From positions 1-32,334 of the forward strand of contig CAJTYD010000023.1 of the NCBI GenBank assembly GCA_910583775.1: a stretch of DNA of 32,334 bases. The letters are read 5' to 3'. Position numbers and translations under genes: made by a program. This DNA comes from an uncultured Muribaculaceae bacterium. Its GTDB lineage: Bacteria > Bacteroidota > Bacteroidia > Bacteroidales > Muribaculaceae. Of the stretch, positions 1 through 7,544 are shown piece after piece (the first letter of the stretch is position 1; the number at the start of each line of letters is the position of its first letter). Below the pieces are notes generated by a model. That model was given only the letters and a program-made list of their open reading frames with translations. It was not told the DNA's origin and did no database searches.

Positions 1-8
1 TTTAGTAA

Positions 9-89
9 ATCCCCGTAACTGGCTGTTAGTCAGAGTTAGGATAGAAGTTTCCTAAACTTTAGATAGGGGTTCGATTCCCCTCGGAGGTA
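9..89 (+). tRNA. tRNA-Arg (CCT)-like sequence, atypical 5' half
   Basis: The 3' half folds well. The anticodon stem is 44-48 with 56-60, the loop 49-55 carries CCT at 51-53, the variable loop is 4 nt, the T stem is 65-69 with 77-81 around TTCGATT, and the acceptor 3' strand is 82-88 with discriminator A89. CCA is not encoded. The best 5' acceptor partner is 9-15, which pairs at six of seven positions counting one G-T. This leaves 28 nt between the acceptor and anticodon stems, about 8 more than normal, and no canonical four-base-pair D stem. It may be a real tRNA with an extended D arm, a degenerate copy, or sequence disturbed by a nearby contig edge. CCT decodes AGG. Confidence 0.5.
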
Positions 90-140
90 CTGTATGTCGG
101 CATTCCGCTCCGCCGCTTCTTTGGCGACGGCGTAAAAAAA

Positions 141-167
141 CAGGCGTCCTCGTTTACGAAACGCCTG
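141..167. terminator. Hairpin after the tRNA, minus-side T tract
   Basis: CAGGCGT at 141-147 pairs with ACGCCTG at 161-167, and a run of seven A lies just before it at 134-140. Read on the minus strand this is a hairpin followed by T7, the classic intrinsic terminator. On the plus strand the hairpin follows the tRNA but lacks a strong T tract, so it may be a 3' boundary rather than a strong plus-strand terminator. Confidence 0.5.
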
Positions 168-176
168 CAAACCGAC

Positions 177-184
177 TACTTTTG
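177..184 (+). promoter_or_regulatory. Bacteroidota -7 element (TACTTTTG)
   Basis: Exact match to TAnnTTTG, 23 nt upstream of the TTG start of the DUF177 gene. It would start transcription near position 191 and give a very short leader. It probably drives the DUF177-rpmF-fabH operon. Confidence 0.5.
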
Positions 185-206
185 TGAGAATTTAAATTTT
201 TTTAAA

Positions 207-728
207 TTGGGAAAGTTTACAGCATATAAGGTTCAGCTCGCATCCCTCCCCGACGGGAAATATGAGCAGGAATTTGAAATCGACACGGAATTCTTCAGAA
301 ACATGGAGAATCATGACATCATATCCTCCGATGTGAAGGTTCATCTCGACATGCTGAAAAAGAACGACACCTACGACTGCACATTCCATTGCAAAGGAAT
401 GATGCAGATACCCTGCGACCGCTGTCTCGACCCTCTCGACCATGAGGTCGACACGGTATACCACGTTACGGTGAAGTATGGCGAAAACTATGACGACGGA
501 GCCGACAACCTCCTGGTCATCCCCTACAGCGACAGTTATCTCAATGTGGCATATATACTCAACGACACCATTTTGCTCACCATCCCCCTCCGCCACGTCC
601 ATCCGATGGGCAAGTGCAACAGAGCGATGGCGGCCGCCCTTTCAAGGCACAAGAGCGGAGTCGACGAGGAAACCGACGAAGCGCTCGACGAAGTCGACGC
701 AGAGCTCGAGAACGACGCCGAGGATTGA
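207..728 (+). CDS. DUF177 / YceD family protein
   Basis: This 173-aa cytoplasmic protein belongs by pattern to the DUF177 (YceD) family, linked in other bacteria to 23S rRNA accumulation and almost always encoded just upstream of rpmF, as here. Cysteines at 58, 62, 70 and 73 (core IPCDRC) look like a metal-binding pair set. The C-terminal 20 residues are strongly acidic (Glu/Asp with Ala). The start is TTG at 207: the MGKF..YK beginning is typical of Bacteroidota members, and no in-frame ATG gives that N-terminus. The promoter-like element at 177-184 leaves room only for a very short leader. rpmF follows after 43 nt, so the two are probably cotranscribed. Family placement is confident; molecular function is not. 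Confidence 0.85.
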   Translation: MGKFTAYKVQLASLPDGKYEQEFEIDTEFFRNMENHDIISSDVKVHLDMLKKNDTYDCTFHCKGMMQIPCDRCLDPLDHEVDTVYHVTVKYGENYDDGADNLLVIPYSDSYLNVAYILNDTILLTIPLRHVHPMGKCNRAMAAALSRHKSGVDEETDEALDEVDAELENDAED

Positions 729-771
729 GACAATTCATATTTCTAAACAACAAAATTAAATCAATAGAAAA

Positions 772-954
772 ATGGCACATCCTAAACGCAGACAATCACA
801 CACCCGTACGGCAAAACGCCGCACCCATGACAAAGCCCTCATCCCGACACTGGCTATCTGCCCGAACTGCGGAGCATGGCATGTTTACCACACAGTTTGT
901 GGAGAATGCGGTTATTACCGTGGCAAACTCGTGATTGAGAAAGCGTCTGTTTAA
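772..954 (+). CDS. rpmF: 50S ribosomal protein bL32
   Basis: A 60-aa basic protein beginning MAHPKRR, a component of the large ribosomal subunit. The four cysteines at 30, 33, 43 and 46 (CPNC ... CGEC) form the zinc ribbon of the C+ (zinc-binding) version of bL32. Length and sequence are standard for the family. The gene sits between the DUF177 gene and fabH, the conserved yceD-rpmF-fab order, which ties ribosome and membrane-lipid synthesis together. The ATG at 772 gives the family's conserved N-terminus. Confidence 0.97.
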   Translation: MAHPKRRQSHTRTAKRRTHDKALIPTLAICPNCGAWHVYHTVCGECGYYRGKLVIEKASV

Positions 955-963
955 TCTATCCCC

Positions 964-984
964 GGGATGCCCCCGCGGCATCCC
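964..984 (+). repeat. Short hairpin between rpmF and fabH
   Basis: GGGATGCC at 964-971 and GGCATCCC at 977-984 form a perfect 8-bp stem with a 5-nt loop, 9 nt after the rpmF stop and 15 nt before the fabH start. There is no T tract, so it is more likely a partial attenuator or mRNA-processing or stability hairpin than a terminator. It covers a spurious upstream ATG at 967. Confidence 0.55.
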
Positions 985-999
985 CTCAAACTTCCGACC

Positions 1000-1992
1000 A
1001 TGGCTAATGCTAAAATAAGCGGAATAGCATCTTATGTGCCCGACGACATCCTCGACAACGAAATGCTGTCGAAAATGGTCGACACAAACGACGAATGGAT
1101 CACTACCCGCGTAGGTATCAAGCAGAGACGTATCCTCCACGATGAAGGCAAGGGCTCGAGCTTCCTCGGCATCCAGGCTGTAAACAGACTGCTTGCCGAA
1201 ACCGGAACCGCGGCCGCCGACATCGACCTGCTCATCTGCGCGACATCCAATCCGGACTACCGTTTCCCCTCCACCGCATCGGTGATCGCCTACGAAACGG
1301 GCCTCGCAAACGCATACGCCTACGACATCCAGGCGGCGTGCGCCGGATTCATCGTGACTATGCAAGCCGCAAGAGCATACATTGAATCAGGCCTTTACAA
1401 AAAAATCGTGGTGGTCTGCGCCGAGAAGATGTCGAGCATGACCGACTATCAGGACCGCGCCACCTGCCCCCTCTTCGGCGATGCCGCAGCCGCCGTGCTC
1501 GTCGAGCCGACAGATGAACCCGTCGGAGTGGTCGACGGAGAATTCCATGTGGACGGCTCCGGGCTTTCCCACCTCCTCATGAAGGCCGGCGGCTCTGTCA
1601 AACCCGCTACCTGCGATACCGTCAATGCCCGCGAGCATTACATCTATCAGGAGGGTCGCGTGGTTTACAAGAATGCCGTGCGCGACATGCTCAATTCATC
1701 GCTTTCGGTGATGAACCGCAACAATCTCTCGGTCGATGACGTCGACTGGTTCGTGCCCCACCAGGCAAACCTCCGTATCATCGAGGCCGTAGGCGGCAGA
1801 ATCAAGATCCCCGAGGAGAAGACTCTCGTAAACATCCAGCACTACGGCAACACATCGGCCGCCTCGATTCCTTTATGTCTCGACGAGTTCAAGGGAAAAC
1901 TCCACAAAGGCGACAAGATCGTGATGACCGCTTTCGGCGCCGGTTTCACCTGGGGAGCTATGTATCTGATCTGGGCAATCGATCCTAAATAA
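1000..1992 (+). CDS. fabH: 3-oxoacyl-ACP synthase III
   Basis: The enzyme condenses acetyl-CoA (or a branched primer) with malonyl-ACP to start type II fatty-acid synthesis in the cytoplasm. The thiolase-fold protein has the full Cys-His-Asn triad: C114 in AACAGF, H254 in VPHQAN and N284 in HYGNTS. At 330 aa it matches the family length. I start it at the ATG at 1000 (MANAKISG) rather than the in-frame ATG at 967. The extra 11 residues are Pro/Arg-rich and unlike the family, and they lie inside a hairpin. The CoA-binding loop region (DEWITTRVGI) is intact. It is third in the DUF177-rpmF-fabH cluster. The chain-elongating synthase fabF and the carrier acpP are encoded elsewhere in this window on the other strand. 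Confidence 0.96.
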   Translation: MANAKISGIASYVPDDILDNEMLSKMVDTNDEWITTRVGIKQRRILHDEGKGSSFLGIQAVNRLLAETGTAAADIDLLICATSNPDYRFPSTASVIAYETGLANAYAYDIQAACAGFIVTMQAARAYIESGLYKKIVVVCAEKMSSMTDYQDRATCPLFGDAAAAVLVEPTDEPVGVVDGEFHVDGSGLSHLLMKAGGSVKPATCDTVNAREHYIYQEGRVVYKNAVRDMLNSSLSVMNRNNLSVDDVDWFVPHQANLRIIEAVGGRIKIPEEKTLVNIQHYGNTSAASIPLCLDEFKGKLHKGDKIVMTAFGAGFTWGAMYLIWAIDPK

Positions 1993-2020
1993 CAAAAGGC
2001 TTCGAATCTTAATTTTTCCA

Positions 2021-2067
2021 TAGGCCCCATCCCGCAAAATACATGTATGTTTGTGGGATGGGGTCTA
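2021..2067. repeat. Long perfect inverted repeat downstream of fabH
   Basis: Eighteen bases at 2021-2038 pair completely (three G-T) with 2050-2067, and the loop contains the further palindrome ATACATGTAT. There is no T tract on either side, so it is not a standard intrinsic terminator. The loop and 3' arm contain TATGTTTG at 2046-2053, an exact TAnnTTTG promoter-like octamer. Confidence 0.75.
2046..2053 (+). promoter_or_regulatory. Possible -7 element (TATGTTTG) upstream of era
   Basis: Exact TAnnTTTG match about 125 nt upstream of era, lying within the loop and 3' arm of the inverted repeat at 2021-2067. It is the best promoter candidate for era in the 186-nt gap, but its place inside a hairpin could make the match fortuitous. 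Confidence 0.3.
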
Positions 2068-2127
2068 TGAGTATCAGACCAGCAGCGATTCCACTTCCCC
2101 TCCTCAGCCGGCGAAAACTGAACAATT

Positions 2128-2158
2128 CCCCCTTATAGCGGTTTAAGCTATAGGGGAT
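2128..2158 (+). repeat. Second hairpin just upstream of era
   Basis: CCCC-T-TATAGC pairs with GCTATA-GGGG, with one bulged T and a 7-nt loop (GGTTTAA). It ends about 20 nt before the era start, in what would be the mRNA leader, so it could influence ribosome access. It is not followed by a T tract. Confidence 0.55.
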
Positions 2159-2178
2159 AATTCCCTCCGATAGAAATT

Positions 2179-3162
2179 ATGGAAGACAAAAGAAAAGAGG
2201 AAGCCGCTCTGATAGCGGCCGAAGCCCCGGCAGTCGCCGCCGAGGCCATACAACAGGAAATCAGCGAGGCCGCCGCTAAAAGTCACCGAGCCGGCTTCGT
2301 CAATATCGTCGGCAATCCGAACGTAGGCAAGTCCACACTGATGAACGATCTCGTCGGCGAAAGAATATCGATCATAACCTCAAAGGCCCAGACCACGCGC
2401 CACCGCATCATGGGTATCGTCAACACCCCGGATTATCAGATCGTGTATTCCGACACGCCGGGTGTGCTCAAGCCAAAATACAAACTTCAGGAATCGATGC
2501 GTGATTTCTCAGAAGGCGCCCTCACCGACGCCGACATCCTTCTCTATGTCACCGACGTGGTGGAGGATCCCGAGAAAAACAGCGATTTCCTCGAGCGCGT
2601 GGCTAAAGAGACGATACCCGTGCTCCTGGTGATCAACAAGGTTGACCTTCTCAAAGGCAACAACGACCTCGAGAAGCTGGTGGAGAACTGGAAGAAGCGC
2701 CTCCCCAACGCAGAGATATTCCCCACAAGCGCGACTGAAAACTTCAACGTCGACAACCTTAAGGCAAGAATCGTGGAGCTTCTCCCCTTCTCGCCGCCAT
2801 TCTTCGGCAAGGACGCCCTCACCGACAAGCCGGCGCGTTTCTTCGTGACCGAGATCATCCGCGAGAAGCTCCTTCTGAACTACGACAAGGAGGTGCCCTA
2901 CAGCACGGAGGTGCTCGTGGAGAAATTCGAGGAGAAGGAGACAGCCATCCATATCATGGCGGTGATTTATGTCGAAAGGGATTCCCAGAAAGGCATCATT
3001 ATCGGCAAAGGAGGCGAAAAGATAAAGAAAATCGGCATCCAGGCGCGTCAGGACATCGAGAAATTCTTCGGCAAGAAGGTTTATCTCGAGATCTTCGTCA
3101 AGGTCGAGAAAGACTGGCGCAACCAGGAGAACAAGCTCCGCGAATTCGGCTATATCGAATAG
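2179..3162 (+). CDS. era: GTPase Era
   Basis: Era is an essential GTPase that binds the 3' end of 16S rRNA during 30S assembly. The G1 motif GNPNVGKS is at 45-52, DTPG marks G3 and NKVD marks G4. The C-terminal KH RNA-binding domain shows the GxxG-type loop IIGKGGEKIKKIG and the typical ending KLREFGYIE. At 327 aa it is longer than the usual ~300 because of a 35-residue Ala/Glu-rich N-terminal tail before HRAGFVNIVG. No in-frame Met lies between this ATG and the GTPase domain, so the tail is probably real. der follows after 71 nt, giving an era-der GTPase pair. Confidence 0.96.
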   Translation: MEDKRKEEAALIAAEAPAVAAEAIQQEISEAAAKSHRAGFVNIVGNPNVGKSTLMNDLVGERISIITSKAQTTRHRIMGIVNTPDYQIVYSDTPGVLKPKYKLQESMRDFSEGALTDADILLYVTDVVEDPEKNSDFLERVAKETIPVLLVINKVDLLKGNNDLEKLVENWKKRLPNAEIFPTSATENFNVDNLKARIVELLPFSPPFFGKDALTDKPARFFVTEIIREKLLLNYDKEVPYSTEVLVEKFEEKETAIHIMAVIYVERDSQKGIIIGKGGEKIKKIGIQARQDIEKFFGKKVYLEIFVKVEKDWRNQENKLREFGYIE

Positions 3163-3166
3163 CGGA

Positions 3167-3197
3167 GATGTAGGGACGCACGGCCCGTGCGTCCGCC
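3167..3197. repeat. REP-like palindrome, copy 1
   Basis: A 31-bp sequence whose centre GGACGCACG-gcc-CGTGCGTCC forms a 9-bp hairpin with a 3-nt loop. It starts 5 nt after the era stop. An almost identical copy (one substitution, in the loop) lies at 31793-31823. It is a dispersed extragenic palindrome seen twice in this window, both times between co-oriented genes. Confidence 0.85.
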
Positions 3198-3233
3198 AAT
3201 AAAAACCTGTCAAAGGCAAAAACATAAAAGACA

Positions 3234-4550
3234 ATGAGCAAGCTTATTGCAATAGTAGGGCGGCCGAACGTGGGCAAATCCACGCTCTTCAACCGCTTGA
3301 CGCAGACACGCCGCGCCATCGTTGACGATACGGCAGGCACAACCCGCGACCGGCAGTATGGAATGGTCGACTGGGACGGTCAGGAATTCTCAATCGTCGA
3401 CACCGGCGGCTGGGTGGTTAATTCCGACGATATTTTCGAGGAAGAGATCAACAAGCAGGTGGAAATAGCCATCGAGGAAGCCGACGTGATCCTCTTCGTG
3501 GTCGACGCCTCCACAGGCGCCACTGATCTCGACGACAAGGTTGCGCAGATCCTGCGCCGCTCAAAGAAACCCGTTATCGTCGTGGCCAACAAAGAGGACA
3601 AAGGCGATGCCCGGTATAACGTGGCCGAATTCTATTCCTTCGGTCTTGGCGACCCTATCGGGGTCTCTTCGGCAAACGGATCGGGCACCGGCGAGCTCCT
3701 CGACGAAATCGTGAAGGATATGCCCGAGAAAGAACCGGATGAAGAAACCGAAGAGAATATCGCAAAATTCGCTATCGTCGGGCGTCCGAATGCGGGCAAA
3801 TCCTCTCTCATCAACGCCTTCATAGGCGAGGAGCGTCATATCGTGACCGATATCGCAGGCACCACCCGCGATTCGATCTATCACCGATATAATAAGTTCG
3901 GTTTCGACTTCTATCTCGTCGACACCGCAGGGATCCGCAAGAAACAGAAAGTAAACGAGGATATCGAGTATTATTCGGTGATCCGCTCGATCCGGGCCAT
4001 CGAGGCTTCCGACGTATGCATCCTTATGATCGACGCCACCCGCGGCATCGAGGCCCAGGACGCCAACATCTTCGGGCTTATCCAGCGAAACCGCAAGGGG
4101 CTGGTGGTATGCGTCAACAAATGGGATCTCGTCACCGATAAATCGATCGAGGCCCAGAAGCATTTCGAGCAGGCGATACGCGCAAAATTCGCGCCCTTCA
4201 CCGATTTCCCCATCCTCTTTACCTCCGCGCTCACCAAACAGAGAATCTTCAAGGTGCTCGAAACGGCCGTGGAGGTCTATCAGAACCGACGCCGCATCAT
4301 CCCCACATCCCAGCTCAACACCTACATGCTCGAACAGATCGCCGTGACACCGCCCCCGAGCAACAAGGGCAAATTCGTCAAGATCAAGTATGTGACCATG
4401 CTCAAGGACGCCGTGATCCCGACATTCATCTTCTTCTGCAATCTCCCCCAGTGGGTGAAGGAGCCTTACAGAAGATTTCTCGAAAACAAGATCCGCGAGC
4501 ATTGGGATTTCCACGGAACGCCTGTCGCGATCTTCATGAGGGAGAAATAG
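3234..4550 (+). CDS. der: Ribosome biogenesis GTPase Der (EngA)
   Basis: Der acts in 50S subunit maturation. It has the diagnostic tandem GTPase domains: G1 motifs GRPNVGKST at 9-17 and GRPNAGKSS near 182-190, with DTGG and DTAG as the two G3 motifs and NKED and NKWD as the two G4 motifs. The C-terminal KH-like domain (about 355-438) ends with the typical REHWDFHGTP segment. At 438 aa it is standard for the family. It is the second gene of an era-der pair, separated from era by a REP-like palindrome. The ATG start gives MSKLIAIVGR, as expected. Confidence 0.97.
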   Translation: MSKLIAIVGRPNVGKSTLFNRLTQTRRAIVDDTAGTTRDRQYGMVDWDGQEFSIVDTGGWVVNSDDIFEEEINKQVEIAIEEADVILFVVDASTGATDLDDKVAQILRRSKKPVIVVANKEDKGDARYNVAEFYSFGLGDPIGVSSANGSGTGELLDEIVKDMPEKEPDEETEENIAKFAIVGRPNAGKSSLINAFIGEERHIVTDIAGTTRDSIYHRYNKFGFDFYLVDTAGIRKKQKVNEDIEYYSVIRSIRAIEASDVCILMIDATRGIEAQDANIFGLIQRNRKGLVVCVNKWDLVTDKSIEAQKHFEQAIRAKFAPFTDFPILFTSALTKQRIFKVLETAVEVYQNRRRIIPTSQLNTYMLEQIAVTPPPSNKGKFVKIKYVTMLKDAVIPTFIFFCNLPQWVKEPYRRFLENKIREHWDFHGTPVAIFMREK

Positions 4551-4619
4551 AATGCCTCCGGGAACTCTCCGGACAGTCAGACAGAATTTACTTAAAACAA
4601 GATATATAACTCAAAAGCA

Positions 4620-5210
4620 ATGGATAAATTAAGCTATGCATGGGGTCTGGCCATGGGTAAACAACTCCAGGCGATGGGTGTCAAGGACCTTGACTCCGAA
4701 AGTTTCAAGGATGGCGTCAAAGTCGCATTCGACGGCGGCGAGCCCGCGATCTCCGTAGAGGAGGCTCAGAAAATCATCAACGACTTCCTGATGGATCTCG
4801 AGAAGAAGGCTTCCGAAGCCGCACGCGCCGAGGGAGAGGCTTTCCTGGCCGAGAACGGCAAGAAGGAGAATGTGAAGACCACTGCCTCGGGCCTGCAGTA
4901 TATCGTTGAGAAAGAGGGAGAGGGCGCACAACCTTCGGCAGAAGACGAAGTGACGGTCCATTATACGGGCAAGCTTCTCAACGGCACCGTGTTCGACAGC
5001 TCCGTAAACCGCGGCGAACCCGCCACATTCCCGCTCAACCGCGTGATCCCCGGATGGACAGAGGGCGTGCAGCTCATGAAGGAGGGCGCCAAATACCGTT
5101 TCTTCATCCCCTCCGACCTCGCTTACGGCCCCCAGGGCGTGCCTAACGCAATTCCGCCTCACTCCACCCTCATCTTCGACGTGGAGCTCATCAAAGTCAA
5201 CAAGAAATAA
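4620..5210 (+). CDS. FKBP-type peptidyl-prolyl isomerase, cytoplasmic (FklB-like)
   Basis: A 196-aa protein with no signal peptide. Residues 1 to about 85 are a helical, charged FKBP_N-like dimerisation arm beginning LSYAWGLAMG. From about 86 to the end is an FKBP domain with VHYTGKLLNGTVFDSS, FPLNRVIPGWTEG and the closing IFDVELIKV. It should catalyse Xaa-Pro isomerisation and act as a folding chaperone in the cytoplasm. The next gene (17-nt gap) encodes a closely similar FKBP domain on a lipoprotein, so the pair looks like a tandem duplication with divergent localisation. Confidence 0.93.
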   Translation: MDKLSYAWGLAMGKQLQAMGVKDLDSESFKDGVKVAFDGGEPAISVEEAQKIINDFLMDLEKKASEAARAEGEAFLAENGKKENVKTTASGLQYIVEKEGEGAQPSAEDEVTVHYTGKLLNGTVFDSSVNRGEPATFPLNRVIPGWTEGVQLMKEGAKYRFFIPSDLAYGPQGVPNAIPPHSTLIFDVELIKVNKK

Positions 5211-5227
5211 ACATTCATTTCCACACA

Positions 5228-5779
5228 ATGAAAAAATTCAGTTTAATGGCCTGCGCCACACTCGCAGCCGCCGCCACAATAATTTCTTCCTGTTCGGGCA
5301 ACAAGAAAAGCGAACAGAGCGACTCCGACTCTCTCGAAATCGTAGAGTCGATGCTTCATGAGGAACCGGCTGCACCGGCCATTCCCGACTCAGCCTTTTT
5401 CGCCACTCCGGAAAATAAATCCGAGGTAGCCACCGACAGCACTTACGCCGTCACCTCCACCGGTCTCAAATACGTGATCCTCAAGGAAGGAACGGGGCTC
5501 AGCCCCAAGGCCGAGGACACAGTGATGGTTCACTATGTCGGCCAGTTGCTCGACGGAACCCAGTTCGACAGCTCTATATCCCGCGGAACGCCGGCTACTT
5601 TCCCGCTTAACGGCGTGATCCCCGGATGGACAGAGGGTCTGCAGCTCATGAAAGAGGGCGGCAAGGCAGTGTTCTACATCCCCTCCGAACTCGCATACGG
5701 CGAAAGAGGAGCCGCAGGCGCCATTCCGCCGAATTCCGACCTCATCTTCTATGTGGAACTGATCCAGGTAATCAAATAA
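5228..5779 (+). CDS. FKBP-type peptidyl-prolyl isomerase lipoprotein
   Basis: 183 aa. A lipoprotein signal peptide ends in the lipobox ISSC (C22), followed by a Ser/Asp-rich linker and a C-terminal FKBP domain from about residue 75 (VHYVGQLLDGTQFDSS, FPLNGVIPGWTEG, IFYVELIQV). It is expected to be membrane-anchored in the envelope and to assist folding of exported proteins. The domain is strikingly similar to that of the preceding gene, which supports local duplication. Its stop codon overlaps the ATG of the next small lipoprotein gene (TAATG), so the two are translationally coupled. Confidence 0.93.
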   Translation: MKKFSLMACATLAAAATIISSCSGNKKSEQSDSDSLEIVESMLHEEPAAPAIPDSAFFATPENKSEVATDSTYAVTSTGLKYVILKEGTGLSPKAEDTVMVHYVGQLLDGTQFDSSISRGTPATFPLNGVIPGWTEGLQLMKEGGKAVFYIPSELAYGERGAAGAIPPNSDLIFYVELIQVIK

Positions 5780-6015
5780 TGAAAGCCGGAAGAATCATGA
5801 CAGTCGCCGCGGCCGTGGCCGCGACGATTGTCTTTTCTGTCAGTCTGACCTCATGCCAGGGCAGAAAAATGGACAATATGGAGCCCAAAGGGGAAACCGT
5901 GGAAGTCGACATTTCCACCGCTAAAGAAGCTGATTCAGCGATGCAGCCCACAGACGATTCCGCGGCTACGATTGCCGAAGATCCGGCGAGATGGCCCATC
6001 GGAAGACATAGATAA
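5779..6015 (+). CDS. Small lipoprotein of unknown function
   Basis: A 78-aa protein whose ATG shares one base with the stop codon of the FKBP lipoprotein gene. The N-terminus has a basic start, a hydrophobic stretch and a lipobox-like SLTSC (C26). The mature part is short, polar and acidic, with no domain I recognise. Translational coupling suggests it is made with the FKBP lipoprotein and may work with it in the envelope, but that is inference. A strong terminator follows. The start at 5779 is chosen because only this start gives the signal peptide; the frame is open further upstream inside the FKBP gene. Confidence 0.7.
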   Translation: MKAGRIMTVAAAVAATIVFSVSLTSCQGRKMDNMEPKGETVEVDISTAKEADSAMQPTDDSAATIAEDPARWPIGRHR

Positions 6016-6042
6016 GGACAGTCTGGACGGCTTCATAATCTG

Positions 6043-6090
6043 AAAAAGGAGAATAACGACGGCAGATATGTCGTTTTTCTCCTTTTTTTA
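6043..6090 (+). terminator. Intrinsic terminator after the FKBP operon
   Basis: AAAAAGGAGAA-TAACGAC pairs with GTCG-TTTTTCTCCTTTTT around a GGCAGATAT loop and ends in a T-rich tract. It closes the FKBP-FKBP-lipoprotein operon. Confidence 0.85.
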
Positions 6091-6179
6091 TTTCCAAAAG
6101 TTAAAAACATACATAATATTTGTGGCAATAAACAAAAAACATTAAATTTACAAAATAAAATCTCTAACAAACCTGAATC

Positions 6180-7409
6180 ATGAACAGACATCTTTTGACA
6201 TTGGCAGCTCTTTGCGTGGCCGGCGCGGCAAATGCGACTGATTATACCAATCCCGCTCCCGCAGCCAAGCCCGAGCATCCGGATTCCACCGGCTTCAAAT
6301 TCACTGAAGTAAAGATCAACCCCACTACACCTGTAAAAGACCAGAACAAATCGGGTACATGCTGGGCATTCTCCGGCATCTCCACTCTTGAGGACGACAT
6401 CCTCCGCAAAGGAGGCGGCGAGGTAGACCTTTCCGAAATGTTCGTTGTCCGCAACGCCTATATCGATAAGGCAAAGAAATACATGCGCACGAACGGCAAC
6501 ATCAATTTCGCACAGGGCGGCGCATTCTCCGACGTGCTCTATATTACCGAAGACTACGGCGCAATGCCCGAGGAGGCTTACACAGGCCTTAACTACGGTG
6601 CGAAGAAACACGAACATTACGAAATGGACGGCGCTCTCAAGGCATACCTTGACGCTGTGTTGAGTCAGGGAACACGCACCCACAAGCTATCTACCGCATG
6701 GCTCCCCGGCTTCGTGGCGATTCTCGATGCATATCTGGGCAAACTCCCCGAAACATTCACATACAAGGGCAAAACCTATACTCCGCAGAGCTACGCCAAG
6801 GCTATCGGTCTCGAGCCGGAGAAATTCATGATCTTCACCAGTTACACCCATCACCCCTTCTACGAGAGCTTCCAGCTCGAGATTCCTGACAACTGGACAT
6901 GGTCGGAGAGCATCAACGTGCCTATGGAAGATCTCGAGGCTATCACCGATAACGCCCTCAACAACGGTTATACCGTTTTCTGGGGAGCCGATGTTTCCGA
7001 AGGCGGCTTCAAATACAACAAAGGATATGCAGTCCTTCCCGCAGAGAAAAACGAAAAAGACATGACCGACACCGAGCTCTCCCGCTGGGTGAAGATGTCG
7101 GACAGCGACCGCGCGAGATCACAGTTTGATATCAACGGTCCTGTCAAAGAAAAGACTGTAACACAGGAATCACGTCAGGAGACTTTCGACAACTTCCAGA
7201 CAACCGATGACCACGGTATGGTTATCGTAGGAATTGCCAAAGATCAGAAAGGCAACAAGTTCTATAAGGTTAAGAATTCATGGGATACAAACCAGATCTA
7301 TGACGGTTTCTTCTATGTTTCCGTTCCTTACTTCCTCGAAAAGACACTCAACATTGGTGTCCGTCAGGAAGCCGTTCCTCAGGCAATCGCCAAGAAGCTT
7401 AAAAAATAA
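6180..7409 (+). CDS. Secreted C1-family cysteine peptidase (aminopeptidase C / bleomycin hydrolase-like)
   Basis: 409 aa with a cleavable signal peptide (residues 1 to about 19, ending AANA), so it is exported. The papain-type triad is intact: C61 in KSGTCWAFS, H345 in DDHGMVIVG and N366 in VKNSWDT. The segment between C61 and H345 is long, as in PepC/bleomycin hydrolase rather than small papains. A C-terminal Lys-Lys ends the chain; in PepC enzymes the C-terminal arm lies in the active-site cleft. It probably trims peptides in the periplasm or outside the cell. It sits alone between two terminators. Its 164-nt upstream gap has a near-consensus -7 element (AATATTTG at 6115-6122). Cytoplasmic PepC is the main alternative, but the signal peptide argues against it. 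Confidence 0.9.
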   Translation: MNRHLLTLAALCVAGAANATDYTNPAPAAKPEHPDSTGFKFTEVKINPTTPVKDQNKSGTCWAFSGISTLEDDILRKGGGEVDLSEMFVVRNAYIDKAKKYMRTNGNINFAQGGAFSDVLYITEDYGAMPEEAYTGLNYGAKKHEHYEMDGALKAYLDAVLSQGTRTHKLSTAWLPGFVAILDAYLGKLPETFTYKGKTYTPQSYAKAIGLEPEKFMIFTSYTHHPFYESFQLEIPDNWTWSESINVPMEDLEAITDNALNNGYTVFWGADVSEGGFKYNKGYAVLPAEKNEKDMTDTELSRWVKMSDSDRARSQFDINGPVKEKTVTQESRQETFDNFQTTDDHGMVIVGIAKDQKGNKFYKVKNSWDTNQIYDGFFYVSVPYFLEKTLNIGVRQEAVPQAIAKKLKK

Positions 7410-7451
7410 GTAGTTGACAGAAAGACCAAACAGGTCTTGATTCCGTTATAA

Positions 7452-7487
7452 CATCGGGGGATGCCGCCTAAGCATTCCCCGATTTTC
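7452..7487 (+). terminator. Intrinsic terminator after the C1 peptidase gene
   Basis: ATCGGGG-g-ATGC pairs with GCAT-t-CCCCGAT around a CGCCTAA loop, followed by TTTT. It is 43 nt past the peptidase stop. Confidence 0.85.
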
Positions 7488-7544
7488 ATAACCCTCCGCT
7501 TCCGGAAAAGGGACTGAATTAAATTCAACACGTCAACCGACAAC

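Noticed and set aside
967..999. Upstream ATG for fabH
   Set aside because: The added 11 residues are unlike FabH proteins and fall in a hairpin; the ATG at 1000 gives the standard N-terminus.
3561..4514. Long open frame (317 codons) antisense to der
   Set aside because: A shadow frame caused by GC-biased third positions; no motif, and der is unambiguous.
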